DNA of 64,000 nt from Mesorhizobium sp. WSM4904 (GCF_029674545.1 NZ_CP121354.1:620001-684000); one strand, 5' to 3'. Shown: positions 9,715 through 19,144, numbered from the stretch's first letter. The notes: a model not told the origin generated them from the letters alone. A program made the numbers and translations.

Positions 9715-10605
9715 ATGAACCGCGCCAACCTGTCCCAACTCGCCGTGCTCGCCACCGTCGCGCAATGCGCCAGTTTTCGCGGTGCCGCGCGCGAGCTTGG
9801 CATTGCGCCGTCGGCGGTCAGCCACGCGGTGTCGAGCCTGGAAGCAAGGCTCGGCGTGCGTCTTCTGGCACGCAGCACGCGCAGCGTAGCGCCGACCGAA
9901 GAAGGCGCGCAGTTGCTCGAACGGCTGCGGCCGGCGCTGTCCGAGATCGACCTGGCGCTGGAGACGGCGGTCGAGGCGCGCGACCGGCCTGCCGGCAACC
10001 TGCGGCTGACCGTGCCGCGCACCGCCGCGCATCTGGTGCTGACGCCGCGACTCGCCGCCTTTGCCGCCGCCTATCCCGACATCGTGCTGGAGATCGTCAT
10101 AGAAGACCGTTTCACCGATGTGGTCGAAGGCGGCTTCGACGCCGGTGTGCGGCTCGGCGAGAGCCTGCAGCGCGACATGATCGCGGTGCGCATCGGTCCA
10201 GACATTCGCGGCGCGGTGGTCGGCGCGCCGTCCTATTTCGCCGCCATGCCGAAACCGCGCCATCCGCGCGACCTGACCGACCATCGCTGCCTGCGCTTTC
10301 GCTTCTCCAGCGGCATTCTTTACCGCTGGGAATTCGAAAAGGACGGCGAGGAGATCGAAATCGCGGCGCAGGGGCCGCTGATCCTCGACGAGGACCATCT
10401 GATCGCGCAAGCGGCGGTCGACGGCGCCGGGCTTGCCTTCGTCTTCGAGCCCTATGTCCGGGCGGCACTTGCCGACGGGAAGCTGATCCGCGTGCTGGAA
10501 GACTGGTGCCCGGCCTTCGACGGCTTCTTCGTCTATTATCCCAGCCGCCGCCAGATGCGGCCGGCGCTCAGGGCTTTCGTCGATTTCTTCAGGGTGAGCG
10601 GATAG
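9715..10605 (+). CDS. LysR-family transcriptional regulator
   Basis: A 296-residue LysR regulator. The N-terminal winged helix-turn-helix covers residues 1-60 (FRGAARELGIAPSAVSHAV), followed by a linker helix and a periplasmic-binding-like effector domain (GFDAGVRLGE at about 142). It is closely similar in plan to the LysR gene at 48387 (both have YRWEFEKDG and a DW-P-F-GFF-YPSR end). Divergent from the aldo/keto reductase, its likely target; the effector is unknown. Confidence 0.92.
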   Translation: MNRANLSQLAVLATVAQCASFRGAARELGIAPSAVSHAVSSLEARLGVRLLARSTRSVAPTEEGAQLLERLRPALSEIDLALETAVEARDRPAGNLRLTVPRTAAHLVLTPRLAAFAAAYPDIVLEIVIEDRFTDVVEGGFDAGVRLGESLQRDMIAVRIGPDIRGAVVGAPSYFAAMPKPRHPRDLTDHRCLRFRFSSGILYRWEFEKDGEEIEIAAQGPLILDEDHLIAQAAVDGAGLAFVFEPYVRAALADGKLIRVLEDWCPAFDGFFVYYPSRRQMRPALRAFVDFFRVSG

Positions 10606-10662
10606 TGGGGCGATCGCGAAACAAAGCGGTCACTTCGGTTTGCATTCAACTTTACCGACGTT

Positions 10663-10843
10663 GGTGCTGCCCCTCACCTGCCTGCCGGCATCCTCTCCCC
10701 GTATAGTGACGGGAAGAGGGGCGCTCTCTTCGATGATTTCGCCAATTTCGAACGTTGCAAGAAAGGCGCCGAGGCTGCGGTCCATCCCTTCTCCCCGTTC
10801 TTCACGCGGAGAAGGTGCCGGCAGGCGGATGAGGGGCAGCGCC
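10663..10843. repeat. palindromic intergenic repeat, family I copy 3
   Basis: About 181 bp with the same end sequence (GGTGCTGCCCCTCA / TGAGGGGCAGCGCC) and inner CTCCCCGTATAGTGACGGG as the copy at 2551. The right inner palindrome has diverged. It occupies most of the 305-base gap between the LysR gene and the cytochrome b561 gene; no gene is seen there. Confidence 0.8.
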
Positions 10844-10910
10844 TACATCGACAATAGCTCCTCTGGGATGCAGGTTGGACGAAAGCGATCATCACTGGCG
10901 TTCTTCGACC

Positions 10911-11480
10911 ATGCAGTCCATCATCAACACCACCACCCGCTACGGCTGGGCCGCAATCATCCTCCACTGGCTGATCGGCATCAACTTCATCGGCCAGTTC
11001 GTGCTCGGCTTCGTGATGATGCGGATCGAAAGCCAGCGCACCTCCTTCGAGCTGATCCAGCTGCACAAATCCTTCGGCTTCCTGCTGCTTGGGCTCATCA
11101 TCCTGCGCATTGCCTGGCGGCTCGGCAATGCGGTGCCGGCACTCCCGCCTTCTGTCGGAACATTGGAGCGCAAGGCGGCGCCGCTCGCGCATTTCGCGCT
11201 CTATGCCTTCCAGGTCGCCCTGCCGATCTCCGGCTGGGCGCTGGTTTCGGTCTCCACGCTGGAAATCCCGACAATGCCGTTCAACCAGTTCGTCATGCCC
11301 AACCTGCCGCTTACCGAATCCGACGCCGCCGAAAGCTTCTGGTCGGCGACGCATTGGTATCTCGCCTATGCCGGCATCGCGCTGGTGGCGTTGCATATAG
11401 CGGCGGCGCTGCGCCACCATTTCCTGCTGCGCGACAGCGTGCTCACGCGTATGATCACACCTTCGTCAGCCCGGGAATAG
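10911..11480 (+). CDS. cytochrome b561 family membrane protein
   Basis: A 189-residue di-heme inner-membrane cytochrome with four membrane helices. Candidate axial histidines are in IILHWLIG (first helix), LIQLHKSFG (second), and HWYLAYAG / ALVALHIAA (last). Such proteins pass electrons from quinol to periplasmic acceptors. ATG 10911 (MQSIINTTTRYGW) is preferred over a TTG 36 bases upstream. A YceI-family gene follows, a pairing common in proteobacteria. Confidence 0.88.
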   Translation: MQSIINTTTRYGWAAIILHWLIGINFIGQFVLGFVMMRIESQRTSFELIQLHKSFGFLLLGLIILRIAWRLGNAVPALPPSVGTLERKAAPLAHFALYAFQVALPISGWALVSVSTLEIPTMPFNQFVMPNLPLTESDAAESFWSATHWYLAYAGIALVALHIAAALRHHFLLRDSVLTRMITPSSARE

Positions 11481-11547
11481 AGCGGGCCGCCCGTTCGTTG
11501 GTGGCGGGAAGACAGCAATGCGCTGGCTCAGGATAGGATACATCTCC

Positions 11548-12123
11548 ATGCATACGCGCATCCTCGGATTGGCGGCTGTCGCCGCTTGCCTTGCCATGCC
11601 CGTCTACGCGGCAGTGGCGCTCAGCGAGGCCGCCGGCAGCTACACGATCAGCCCGTCGGCCTCCTCGATCCGCTTCACCATCGGCAAGGCCGGCGGCGGC
11701 GGCTTCGACGGCGCTTTCGGCCGCTTCAAGGGCACGATCCGCATCGACAACAGCGATGTCAGCCGCTCGAAGGTCGACCTCACCATCTATCCCGAAAGCG
11801 TCGGCACCGGCCAGGGCCGCATCGACGCCTTCCTGCGCTCCGACGCGGTCTTCGACGCGGCCAACAGCCCGGAGATCCAGTTCCGCTCCACAAACGTGAC
11901 ACGCACCGGCGACACGACGGCCCTGGTCACCGGCCGTCTGACAGCCCGCGGCAAGACGTTTTCGGAAAAGTTCACCGCCGAGCTGGGTGGATTGAAGTCA
12001 GGGACCATCAAATTCCACGTTACCGGCAAGGTGCTGCGCTCACGCTACGGCATGGATGTCGGCACGCCGCTCTATTCCAACATCGTCGACTTCGACATGA
12101 CGCTGACCGGCAGAAGGGGCTAG
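11548..12123 (+). CDS. YceI-family periplasmic protein
   Basis: A YceI-like lipocalin-fold protein that binds isoprenoid/quinone-like lipids in the periplasm. From ATG 11548 (MHTRILGLAAVAACLAMPVYA) it has a clear signal peptide cut after VYA, then the YceI domain (GSYTISPSASSIRFTIG at the start, FHVTGKVLRSRYGMDVG near the end). An in-frame ATG at 11518 would add ten residues. AGGATAGGA lies before 11548. It is 67 bases after cytochrome b561 and probably in its operon, fitting a shared quinone-linked role. Confidence 0.88.
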   Translation: MHTRILGLAAVAACLAMPVYAAVALSEAAGSYTISPSASSIRFTIGKAGGGGFDGAFGRFKGTIRIDNSDVSRSKVDLTIYPESVGTGQGRIDAFLRSDAVFDAANSPEIQFRSTNVTRTGDTTALVTGRLTARGKTFSEKFTAELGGLKSGTIKFHVTGKVLRSRYGMDVGTPLYSNIVDFDMTLTGRRG

Positions 12124-12146
12124 TTCCAAACCTCGCCTCCTCGGGT

Positions 12147-12305
12147 TCGTCATCCTAGGGCGAAGCAAGGCGCGAAGCGACGCGCGTAGACCCTAGGATC
12201 CATTCCTTGACGCTAAGGTGTTGCAACGGTTACATAATTCTGCACCGCTGCACTTTACGTCATAGGTTACGGAATGGATCCTCGGGTCAAGCCCGCGGAT
12301 GACGA
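12147..12305. repeat. 159-bp repeat, family II copy 1
   Basis: Bounded by perfect 9-bp inverted ends TCGTCATCC / GGATGACGA. Inside are CTAGGGC/GACCCTAG arms, GTTGCAACGGTTACA and GGAATGGATC. A second copy of exactly 159 bp is at 63825-63983 in the same orientation. It fills the gap between the yceI-like gene and the Gfo/Idh/MocA gene. Confidence 0.85.
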
Positions 12306-12391
12306 AGGCGCCTTGTGACCCGGCTCACGCATTGGCTTTTCTCCAGAATTGGGGCACACCTCCATCGACGTAACCGAGATGGAGAAGCACA

Positions 12392-13378
12392 ATGTTCCGA
12401 TGGGGTGTTCTGTCGACGGCCAAGATCGGCCGCGAGCAGCTTTTGCCGGCGATCGTGGACTCGGAAAACGGCGTGCTCTCGGCGATCGCAAGCCGCGATC
12501 TGTCGAAGGCCCGCGCGCTTGCCGACCGCTTCGGCGCCCGCCATGCTTTCGGCTCCTATGAGGAATTGCTCGCTTCCAAGGAGGTCGACGGCGTCTATAT
12601 CCCACTGCCCACCTCGCAGCATGTCGAGTGGACGGCGAAGGCGATCCAAGCGGGAAAACATGTGCTGGTCGAAAAGCCCCTGGCGCTCGACGCCAAGGAC
12701 ATTCCGCTGCTGATCAAGCTGCGCGATGAGAACAAGGTGCTGGTCTGCGAGGCCTTCATGGTCACCTACCATCCGCAATGGATCAAGGTGCGCGACCTCA
12801 TCGCCGGCGGCGCCATCGGCCGGCTGCGCCATGTGCAGGGCGCGTTTTCCTACTATAATGTCGACCCGAAGAATATGCGCAACCAGCTCGATCTCGGCGG
12901 CGGCGCACTGCCCGATATCGGCGTCTATCCGACGGTGTCGACGCGGTTTTCGACCGGCAAGGAGCCGATCCGCGTTCAGGCCAATATCGAGCGCGACAAG
13001 ACTTTCGGCACCGACATCTATTCCTCGATCCGCGCCGATTTCGGCGACTTCGAACTGTCCTTCTACCTCTCGACGCAGATGGCGGCGCGCCAGGTGATGG
13101 TGTTCCACGGCGAAAAGGGTTTCATCGAGGTCTTTGCCCCGTTCAATGCCGGGCTCTACGACCACCACCGCATCGAATTGCACAACCAGAACCACACCGA
13201 GGCGCAGGTGTTCCGCTTCCCCGGCACGCAGCAATACCGGCTCGAGTGCGAAGCCTTCGTGCGCGCCGCCCAAGGCGGCAAGGACCGCGTCTTCACGCTG
13301 GAGGAATCGGTGCTCAACCAGAAGGTCATCGACGCCATCTTCCGCGCCGGCAACAAGGACGGCTGGGAGCCAGTCTGA
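12392..13378 (+). CDS. Gfo/Idh/MocA-family oxidoreductase
   Basis: A 328-residue NAD(P)-dependent sugar or cyclitol dehydrogenase-like protein. The Rossmann domain occupies residues 1-120 with [20 protein letters not shown], the [15 protein letters not shown] segment and the catalytic-lysine motif EKPLALDA near residue 94. The C-terminal domain carries [12 protein letters not shown]. The substrate cannot be told from sequence. The FAD dehydrogenase gene follows 33 bases later, so the two may work in one catabolic route. Confidence 0.9.
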   Translation: MFRWGVLSTAKIGREQLLPAIVDSENGVLSAIASRDLSKARALADRFGARHAFGSYEELLASKEVDGVYIPLPTSQHVEWTAKAIQAGKHVLVEKPLALDAKDIPLLIKLRDENKVLVCEAFMVTYHPQWIKVRDLIAGGAIGRLRHVQGAFSYYNVDPKNMRNQLDLGGGALPDIGVYPTVSTRFSTGKEPIRVQANIERDKTFGTDIYSSIRADFGDFELSFYLSTQMAARQVMVFHGEKGFIEVFAPFNAGLYDHHRIELHNQNHTEAQVFRFPGTQQYRLECEAFVRAAQGGKDRVFTLEESVLNQKVIDAIFRAGNKDGWEPV

Positions 13379-13411
13379 GAGCTCGCCAAAGGACGGCTGG
13401 GGGGAGAAAAT

Positions 13412-15070
13412 ATGGCTGACGACGCGGACGTCATCATTGTCGGCGCGGGGCTTGCCGGCCTCGTCGCCGCAGCCGAGCAGGCCGAGGCCGGCAGGAAGAT
13501 CATAATCGTCGACCAGGAGCCGCAGCAGTCGCTGGGCGGCCAGGCTTTCTGGTCGTTCGGCGGGCTTTTCCTGGTCGATTCGCCCGAGCAGCGGCGCATG
13601 CGCATCCGCGATTCCCACGACCTCGCGCTCGAGGACTGGATGGGCACCGCCGCCTTCGACCGGCCGGAGGATTTCTGGCCGCGCAAATGGGCGGAAGCCT
13701 ATGTCGGCTTCGCCGCCGGAGAAAAACGCTCCTGGCTGATCGAGCGGGGCTTAAAATTCTTCCCCGTGGTCGGCTGGGCCGAGCGCGGCGGCGGCAATGC
13801 CGTCGGCCACGGCAATTCGGTGCCGCGCTTCCACGTCACCTGGGGCACCGGACCCGGCGTGATCGAACCTTTCGTCCTGCGGGTGCGCGAAGCGGAAAAG
13901 CGCGGGCTGGTCCGGTTCAAGTTCCGCCACCGGGTCAACGAGATCGTCCGCTCCGGCAACACCGTCACCGGCGTGCGCGGCGACGTGCTGGAGCCAAGCA
14001 ATGTCGACCGCGGCCGCAAGAGCTCACGCAACGTCGTCGGCGATTTCGAGCTCCTGGCACAAGCGGTGATCGTCGCTTCCGGCGGCATCGGCGGCAGTCA
14101 CGAGCTGGTGCGCAGGAACTGGCCGCAGCGCTTGGGCGCGCCGCCGAAGCGCATGATCACCGGCGTGCCGGACCATGTCGACGGCCGCATGCTGGCGATC
14201 GCAGAAGCGGCGGGTGGTTCGATCATCAACCGCGACCGCATGTGGCACTATGTCGAAGGCATCAAGAACTGGGCGCCGATCTGGACCGAGCACGCGATCC
14301 GCATCCTGCCAGGCCCGTCCTCGCTCTGGCTCGACGCGCGTGGAAAACGGCTGCCGGTACCGCTCTATCCGGGCTTCGATACGCTGGCCACGCTCAGCCA
14401 CATCATGGGCACCGGCTTCGACTATTCCTGGTTCATCCTGACCAAGAAGATCATCCAGAAGGAGTTCGCGCTGTCGGGCTCCGAGCAGAACCCCGACCTC
14501 ACGGGAAAAAGCTGGCGCCAAGTGCTGGGCCGCGCCACTAGCGGCATTCCGGGACCGGTGAAAGCCTTCATGGAGAAGGGCGAGGATTTCATCGTCGAGG
14601 CCGAGCTGCCTAAACTGGTGGCGCGGATGAACGCGCTTGCCGGCGGCGAACCGCTGCTCGATGTGGCGCAGGTCGAACGCGAGATCCGCGCCCGCGACAT
14701 GCAGCTCGACAACCCGTTCTCCAAGGATGCGCAAATCACCGCGCTGCGCGGCGCCCGCGCCTATCTCGGCGACAGGCTGATCCGCACCGCCAAGCCGCAC
14801 AAGATGCTCGATCCGGCGAATGGTCCGCTGATCGCAGTCCGCCTCAACGTGCTCACCCGCAAGACGCTGGGCGGTCTGCAGACCGATCTCGACAGCCGCG
14901 TGCTCGATGCCGCCGGACAGCCGGTGCCGGGGCTCTATGCCGTCGGCGAGGTCGCCGGTTTCGGCGGCGGCGGCGTGCATGGCTACGCGGCGCTGGAAGG
15001 CACTTTTCTGGGCGGCTGCATCTTTTCCGGCCGCAGCGCAGGAAGGGCCGCGGCGAAGGCGGTCGTGTAA
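13412..15070 (+). CDS. FAD-binding dehydrogenase, KstD/fumarate reductase-like (COG3573)
   Basis: A 552-residue flavoprotein. The dinucleotide-binding motif VGAGLAGLVAAAEQAEAG is at about residues 11-28 and the FAD-contacting end GYAALEGTFLGGCIFSGRSAG at about 525-545. It matches predicted oxidoreductases related to 3-ketosteroid dehydrogenases and fumarate reductases; the true substrate is unknown. No signal peptide is seen. GGGGAGAA lies 6 bases before the ATG. It is likely co-transcribed with the preceding Gfo/Idh/MocA gene. Confidence 0.88.
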   Translation: MADDADVIIVGAGLAGLVAAAEQAEAGRKIIIVDQEPQQSLGGQAFWSFGGLFLVDSPEQRRMRIRDSHDLALEDWMGTAAFDRPEDFWPRKWAEAYVGFAAGEKRSWLIERGLKFFPVVGWAERGGGNAVGHGNSVPRFHVTWGTGPGVIEPFVLRVREAEKRGLVRFKFRHRVNEIVRSGNTVTGVRGDVLEPSNVDRGRKSSRNVVGDFELLAQAVIVASGGIGGSHELVRRNWPQRLGAPPKRMITGVPDHVDGRMLAIAEAAGGSIINRDRMWHYVEGIKNWAPIWTEHAIRILPGPSSLWLDARGKRLPVPLYPGFDTLATLSHIMGTGFDYSWFILTKKIIQKEFALSGSEQNPDLTGKSWRQVLGRATSGIPGPVKAFMEKGEDFIVEAELPKLVARMNALAGGEPLLDVAQVEREIRARDMQLDNPFSKDAQITALRGARAYLGDRLIRTAKPHKMLDPANGPLIAVRLNVLTRKTLGGLQTDLDSRVLDAAGQPVPGLYAVGEVAGFGGGGVHGYAALEGTFLGGCIFSGRSAGRAAAKAVV

Positions 15071-15075
15071 GCGAT

Positions 15076-15230
15076 AATCTCCCCCCTTGAGGGGGAGATG
15101 GCCGGCAGGCCAGAGGGGGTCGCCTCACATAGATCGCCAACGTTATCTCGTCGTGAAAGCGTCGGCGCTCCACGCGCGGCGACCCCCTCTGTCGCCTCTG
15201 GCGACATCTCCCCCTCAAGGGGGGAGATTT
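15076..15230. repeat. palindromic intergenic repeat, family I copy 4
   Basis: About 155 bp with AATCTCCCCCCTTGAGGGGG at the left and the facing CCCCCTCAAGGGGGGAGATT at the right, plus inner AGAGGGGGTCGCC / GGCGACCCCCTCT arms. It is the same family as 8399-8574 but with inner and outer arms exchanged. It separates the FAD dehydrogenase gene from the small gene at 15344. Confidence 0.8.
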
Positions 15231-15343
15231 GGCGGTGCGATGGTTACCCCGGCTCGAGCCTTCAAAAGATCTTTCGTGCCTGCGAGAATCCTTTCGCCCA
15301 TGCCGATCGTCTTCCTCCTACAACCCGCGAACAGGAGACGACC

Positions 15344-15658
15344 ATGAACTACAACCTCATCCGCTACGGCGTGAAGGACGCCAGTGTCGCCGAGAACCGG
15401 ATGCTGGTGGCAAAGGTGTTCGAGGCGCTGGATGAAACCGAGCCTCAGTCAGTGCGCTACCTCGAACTGGAGAATGGCGAGTTCGTCCATATCGTCGGCT
15501 ACGAAGAAGACAGTTCGGCGCTGACCGGGCTCGACGCTTTCAAGGCCTTCGGCGCGGATCACGCCGCGCGGCGCTCGACACCGCTTGTCAGGTCGGTCGC
15601 GAAGATCGTCGGCAATTATCATATGCTGGACAACGCCGACGAGGCGGTCCCGACCTGA
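15344..15658 (+). CDS. conserved small protein upstream of ECF sigma factor
   Basis: A 104-residue soluble protein, MNYNLIRYGVKDASVAENRM at the start, with an alternating strand/helix pattern reminiscent of dimeric alpha+beta barrel (ABM-like) folds; no catalytic motif is recognised. AGGAGA lies 6 bases before the ATG. The sigma factor gene begins 53 bases downstream on the same strand, which suggests a functional link. No membrane segment is present, so it does not look like a classical anti-sigma factor. Confidence 0.7.
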   Translation: MNYNLIRYGVKDASVAENRMLVAKVFEALDETEPQSVRYLELENGEFVHIVGYEEDSSALTGLDAFKAFGADHAARRSTPLVRSVAKIVGNYHMLDNADEAVPT

Positions 15659-15711
15659 CAAGGGCGCGAAGCGGCCGGACAGGACAGGCCGGCGATGCGA
15701 GAGTGAGGCGA

Positions 15712-16599
15712 ATGAGCACAGCGAAATTCGACCGCGCGGCGCTTGAAGCTATGCTTGTCGACCTGCGGCCGAAATTGCACCGCTATGCCGCACGCATGGC
15801 TGGCTCGGCGGTCGAGGGCGAGGACATCGTGCAGGAGGCGGTGGTGAAGGCACTTGGTGCTCACGATGGCGGCGCCACGGTCGAGCGTCCAGAGCAGTGG
15901 CTGTTCCGCATCGCCCATAATGCGGCGCAGGATCATCTGCGCCGCCGCCAGCGGGAGCGCTTGCGCATGACCGAAGCCGACATGACCGAGATAGAAGACC
16001 TCTCCGCCAGCGCGGAGACGCGGCTCGCGGCGGCGGCGAGCCTGCGCAGCTTCATGCAGCTTACGCCGGCGCAGCGCAGCGCGGTGATCCTGGTCGATGT
16101 GCTCGGCCTCAGCCTGTATGAGACCTGCGAGGTGACGGGCGCGACGCTCGCCGCCACCAAGGCGGCACTGCATCGCGGCCGGGCGGAGCTGAAGACGCTG
16201 GCAGCGGCACCGGATGACGTGCCTTTGCCGAAGCTCGATCCGGATGAAGAGCGGCGGCTGCGCCGCTACATCGACCTGTTCAACGCGCGCGACTTCGACG
16301 CCGTCAGGGCGCTGATCGCCCAAGACATCGAGCTCGAGGTCGTGAACCGCACCCGGCTCAGCGGCAAGAAACAGGCCTCGACCTATTTCGGCAATTACGA
16401 CCGCGTCAGCGACTGGGCGCTGTCGCTCGGCTTCGTCGACGGCCAGCCGGCGATCCTGATCCGCAACCCGCAGGCGGACGATGCGGTGCGCGGTTTCGTG
16501 CTGATCGACTGGCGCGGCGACGAGGCCGTTCGCATCCGCGATTTCCGCTATGCGTCGTACTGTGTTGCCGACGCGGATATCCGTGCGATCGACGGCTAA
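15712..16599 (+). CDS. ECF sigma factor with C-terminal SnoaL-like domain
   Basis: A 295-residue alternative sigma factor. Region 2 is at about residues 15-85 (EGEDIVQEAVVKAL, PEQWLFRIAHNAAQDHLRRR), region 4 at about 115-170 (LTPAQRSAVILVDVLGLSLYETCEVTG with the helix-turn-helix). A C-terminal domain of about 115 residues (DLFNARDFDAVRALIAQDIELEV to the end) has the SnoaL/NTF2-like pattern. In related sigma factors this extension regulates activity in place of a membrane anti-sigma factor. A fragment resembling its last 22 residues lies at 34936-35010. Confidence 0.9.
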   Translation: MSTAKFDRAALEAMLVDLRPKLHRYAARMAGSAVEGEDIVQEAVVKALGAHDGGATVERPEQWLFRIAHNAAQDHLRRRQRERLRMTEADMTEIEDLSASAETRLAAAASLRSFMQLTPAQRSAVILVDVLGLSLYETCEVTGATLAATKAALHRGRAELKTLAAAPDDVPLPKLDPDEERRLRRYIDLFNARDFDAVRALIAQDIELEVVNRTRLSGKKQASTYFGNYDRVSDWALSLGFVDGQPAILIRNPQADDAVRGFVLIDWRGDEAVRIRDFRYASYCVADADIRAIDG

Positions 16600-16750
16600 T
16601 CACCTTCGCGCGAACAGTAAAGCGTTCGTCCCGCGAATGCGTTGCCTCTGCCGGCATAGGCGGCATGAAGAACGCTAAGGAGGCGGCCCTGGCCTCATAA
16701 GACGCGAGCGGGTGGATTACCATCAACATAGATGTCTGAAGCATCAATCA

Positions 16751-16778
16751 TTGACGCTGAAACCCTTTTATGTATGCT
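16751..16778 (+). promoter_or_regulatory. putative promoter of the hyf-like operon
   Basis: TTGACG at 16751-16756, 16-base spacer, TATGCT at 16773-16778, placed 46 bases before the GTG of the regulator gene. Confidence 0.5.
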
Positions 16779-16823
16779 GCAGCACGGAGACCTCATATTT
16801 CAAACTGAGCAAGAGGGTCGCCG

Positions 16824-17129
16824 GTGATAACCGCACCGCAATTGCGCGCCGCCAGATCGCTGCTCGGCATCGATCAGCGCCGGCTTGCCGAATTGTCCGG
16901 CCTGTCGGTGCCGACGATCCAGCGCATGGAAGCCAGCGGCTCGATCATCCGGGGCAACGTCGATTCACTGATGAAGCTGATCGCGGCGCTCGAGGTGGCC
17001 GGCATCGAACTGATCGGCGAAGGCGCGGTCAGCCAGAGCGGCGGACGCGGCGTGCGGCTGAAGGCCGGGGTCGACCCGGCCAGGGCGCCAGACGCCGACG
17101 CGATCGATCTCGGCGGGAGCCTGCCGTGA
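16824..17129 (+). CDS. XRE-type helix-turn-helix regulator
   Basis: A 101-residue DNA-binding protein. ITAPQLRAARSLLGIDQRRL, then AELSGLSVPTIQRMEAS form an XRE/Cro helix-turn-helix in residues 2-45. The rest, with KAGVDPARAPDADAI, has no recognised domain. It starts with GTG and its stop codon overlaps the start of hyfB (GTGA), so it is translated together with the membrane complex and probably senses a signal for it. It is the first gene of the operon. Confidence 0.85.
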   Translation: MITAPQLRAARSLLGIDQRRLAELSGLSVPTIQRMEASGSIIRGNVDSLMKLIAALEVAGIELIGEGAVSQSGGRGVRLKAGVDPARAPDADAIDLGGSLP

Positions 17130-19144
17130 TTTCGACAGTCGCGCTTCTGTTGTGCGGCCCCGCCGCGCTTCTGGCGACGGCCGTCCTGGCCGGAGCCGCC
17201 AGCCGGCGCGCTTCGGCGACGCGTCTGGTCTATGGCGTTGCGCTCGCCATCTCGGCCGCGTTGCTGGCAATCGTCGCCGGCCATCTCGCGGGCAGCCCCG
17301 GCGAGGCGTCCGCCATAACCTTGCCGCTCGGCCTGCCGTGGACCGGCGCCCGATTCCGCCTCGACGGCCTGTCGGCCTTCTTTCTCGTCGTCGTCAACCT
17401 GGGCGGCGGCATCACCAGCCTCTACGGTTTCGGCTACGGCCAGCACGAATCCCAGCCGCATCGCGTGCTGCCGTTCTATCCGGCCTTCCTTGCCGGCATG
17501 AACCTCGTCGTGCTCGCCAACGACGCCTTCAGCTTCCTGTTGTCTTGGGAATTCATGTCGCTCGCCTCCTGGGCGCTGGTCATGGCGCACCATCGCGACG
17601 ACGCCAACCGGCGGGCCGGCTACATCTATCTGGTCATGGCAAGCTTCGGCACGCTGGCGCTGCTGCTTGCCTTCGGCCTGCTCGCCGGACCGGCGGGAAC
17701 CTATGCGTTCGACGCGATGCGGACGGCGCAGCCCGGCCGGTTCGCCGCCGGCGCGGTGCTCGCCCTCATGCTGCTCGGCGCCGGCTCCAAGGCCGGCCTC
17801 GTGCCGCTGCACGCCTGGCTGCCGCTTGCCCATCCGGCGGCACCGAGCCACGTCTCGGCGCTGATGAGCGGCATCATGACCAAGGTCGCCATCTACGGTT
17901 TCATCCGCGTGGTGTTCGATCTGCTCGGCGCACCGGCATGGTGGTCCGGCGTCGTCGTGCTCCTGCTTGGCGGCACGACGGCGGTCCTGGGTATCCTCTA
18001 CGCGCTGATGGAAAAGGACCTCAAGCGGCTGCTCGCCTACTCGACGATCGAGAATATCGGCGTCATCTTCGCCAGCCTCGGCCTTGCGCTTGCCTTCAAG
18101 GCGAACGCCATGCCGTCGGCCGCGGCGCTGGCCTTCACCGCGGCGCTGTTCCACGTGCTGAACCATTCCTTCTTCAAGAGCCTGCTTTTCTTCGGCGCCG
18201 GCGCCGTGCTCTCGGCGAGCGGCGAGCGCGACATGGAGAAGCTCGGCGGCCTCATCCATCGCATGCCGGTGACCAGCTTCGTCTTCCTCGTCGGCTGCGT
18301 CTCGATCTCGGCGCTGCCGCCCTTCAACGGCTTCGCATCCGAATGGCTGGCCTTCCAGGCCATATTGCAGAGCCCCGAGCTGCCGCAATGGGGGCTGAAG
18401 GTCATCGTGCCCGCCGTCGGCGGCATGCTGGCGCTTGCGGCCGCACTTGCCGCGGCCTGCTTCGTCAAGGCATTCGGCATCACCTTCCTTGGCAGGGCGC
18501 GATCGGCAGCGGTGGAACGAGCGCATGAGGTCGACCGCTGGTCGCTGGCGGCGATGGTCGTGCTCGCGGCCTTGTGCCTGCTCGCCGGCATCCTGCCCGG
18601 TTTCGTCATCGACAGCCTGTCGCCGGTTGCGCTTTCGCTCATCGGCGACCGCATGCCGGTTCAGACGGCGCAGCCCTGGCTGTCGATCGTGCCGATCGCC
18701 GAGAGCCGCAGTTCCTACAACGGCCTGCTGGTGTTCGTCTTCATCACCATCTCGGCCTCGCTCGCGGCCTTCTTCATTCACCGCTTCGCCTCGCACGCGC
18801 TGCGCAGAGGCCCGGCATGGGGATGCGGCTTCGCGGAAGCGACGCCTGCCGCGCAATATACCGCCGTCAGCTTCGCGCAGCCCATTCGCCGGGTCTTCGG
18901 CAGCTTCGCGTTCCGCGCCCGGGAGGCGGTGGACATGCCGGCGCCGGGCTCCCTCGAACCGGCTCGCCTCGAGGTGGATTTCCACGATGTGGTCTGGGAG
19001 ACGTTCTACCAGCCGATCGCCGGCGCGGTCGATTTCGCCACCGAGCGGCTGAACTACCTGCAGTTCCTGACGATCCGCCGCTATCTGACGCTGGTCTTCC
19101 TCTACCTCGTCATCCTGCTCCTGGTGCTTGCGCTATGGCCATGA
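17126..19144 (+). CDS. hyfB: hydrogenase-4 subunit B-like proton antiporter subunit
   Basis: A 672-residue multi-spanning protein of the NuoL/M/N-MrpA family, here like HyfB/HycC. Family signatures are GSKAGLVPLHAWLPLAHPAA (half-broken helix region), a lysine in MEKDLKRLLAYSTIENIG, and SCVSISALPPFNGFASEWL-like residues. These subunits carry proton or sodium channels in complex I-like machines. It starts at GTG 17126 overlapping the regulator stop and overlaps the next gene at 19141. The C-terminal part is more polar, as in HyfB. Confidence 0.9.
   Translation: MISTVALLLCGPAALLATAVLAGAASRRASATRLVYGVALAISAALLAIVAGHLAGSPGEASAITLPLGLPWTGARFRLDGLSAFFLVVVNLGGGITSLYGFGYGQHESQPHRVLPFYPAFLAGMNLVVLANDAFSFLLSWEFMSLASWALVMAHHRDDANRRAGYIYLVMASFGTLALLLAFGLLAGPAGTYAFDAMRTAQPGRFAAGAVLALMLLGAGSKAGLVPLHAWLPLAHPAAPSHVSALMSGIMTKVAIYGFIRVVFDLLGAPAWWSGVVVLLLGGTTAVLGILYALMEKDLKRLLAYSTIENIGVIFASLGLALAFKANAMPSAAALAFTAALFHVLNHSFFKSLLFFGAGAVLSASGERDMEKLGGLIHRMPVTSFVFLVGCVSISALPPFNGFASEWLAFQAILQSPELPQWGLKVIVPAVGGMLALAAALAAACFVKAFGITFLGRARSAAVERAHEVDRWSLAAMVVLAALCLLAGILPGFVIDSLSPVALSLIGDRMPVQTAQPWLSIVPIAESRSSYNGLLVFVFITISASLAAFFIHRFASHALRRGPAWGCGFAEATPAAQYTAVSFAQPIRRVFGSFAFRAREAVDMPAPGSLEPARLEVDFHDVVWETFYQPIAGAVDFATERLNYLQFLTIRRYLTLVFLYLVILLLVLALWP

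Noticed and set aside
16664..16699. Eleven-codon mini-frame MKNAKEAALAS
   Set aside because: No ribosome binding site and no leader-peptide logic such as repeated regulatory codons.
16874..18985. Long open frame antisense to hyfB, and similar ones antisense to nosZ, pheT and the NRPS gene
   Set aside because: They are by-products of high-GC third codon positions; their translations are Arg/His/Gly-rich without motifs, while the opposite strand encodes clear proteins.
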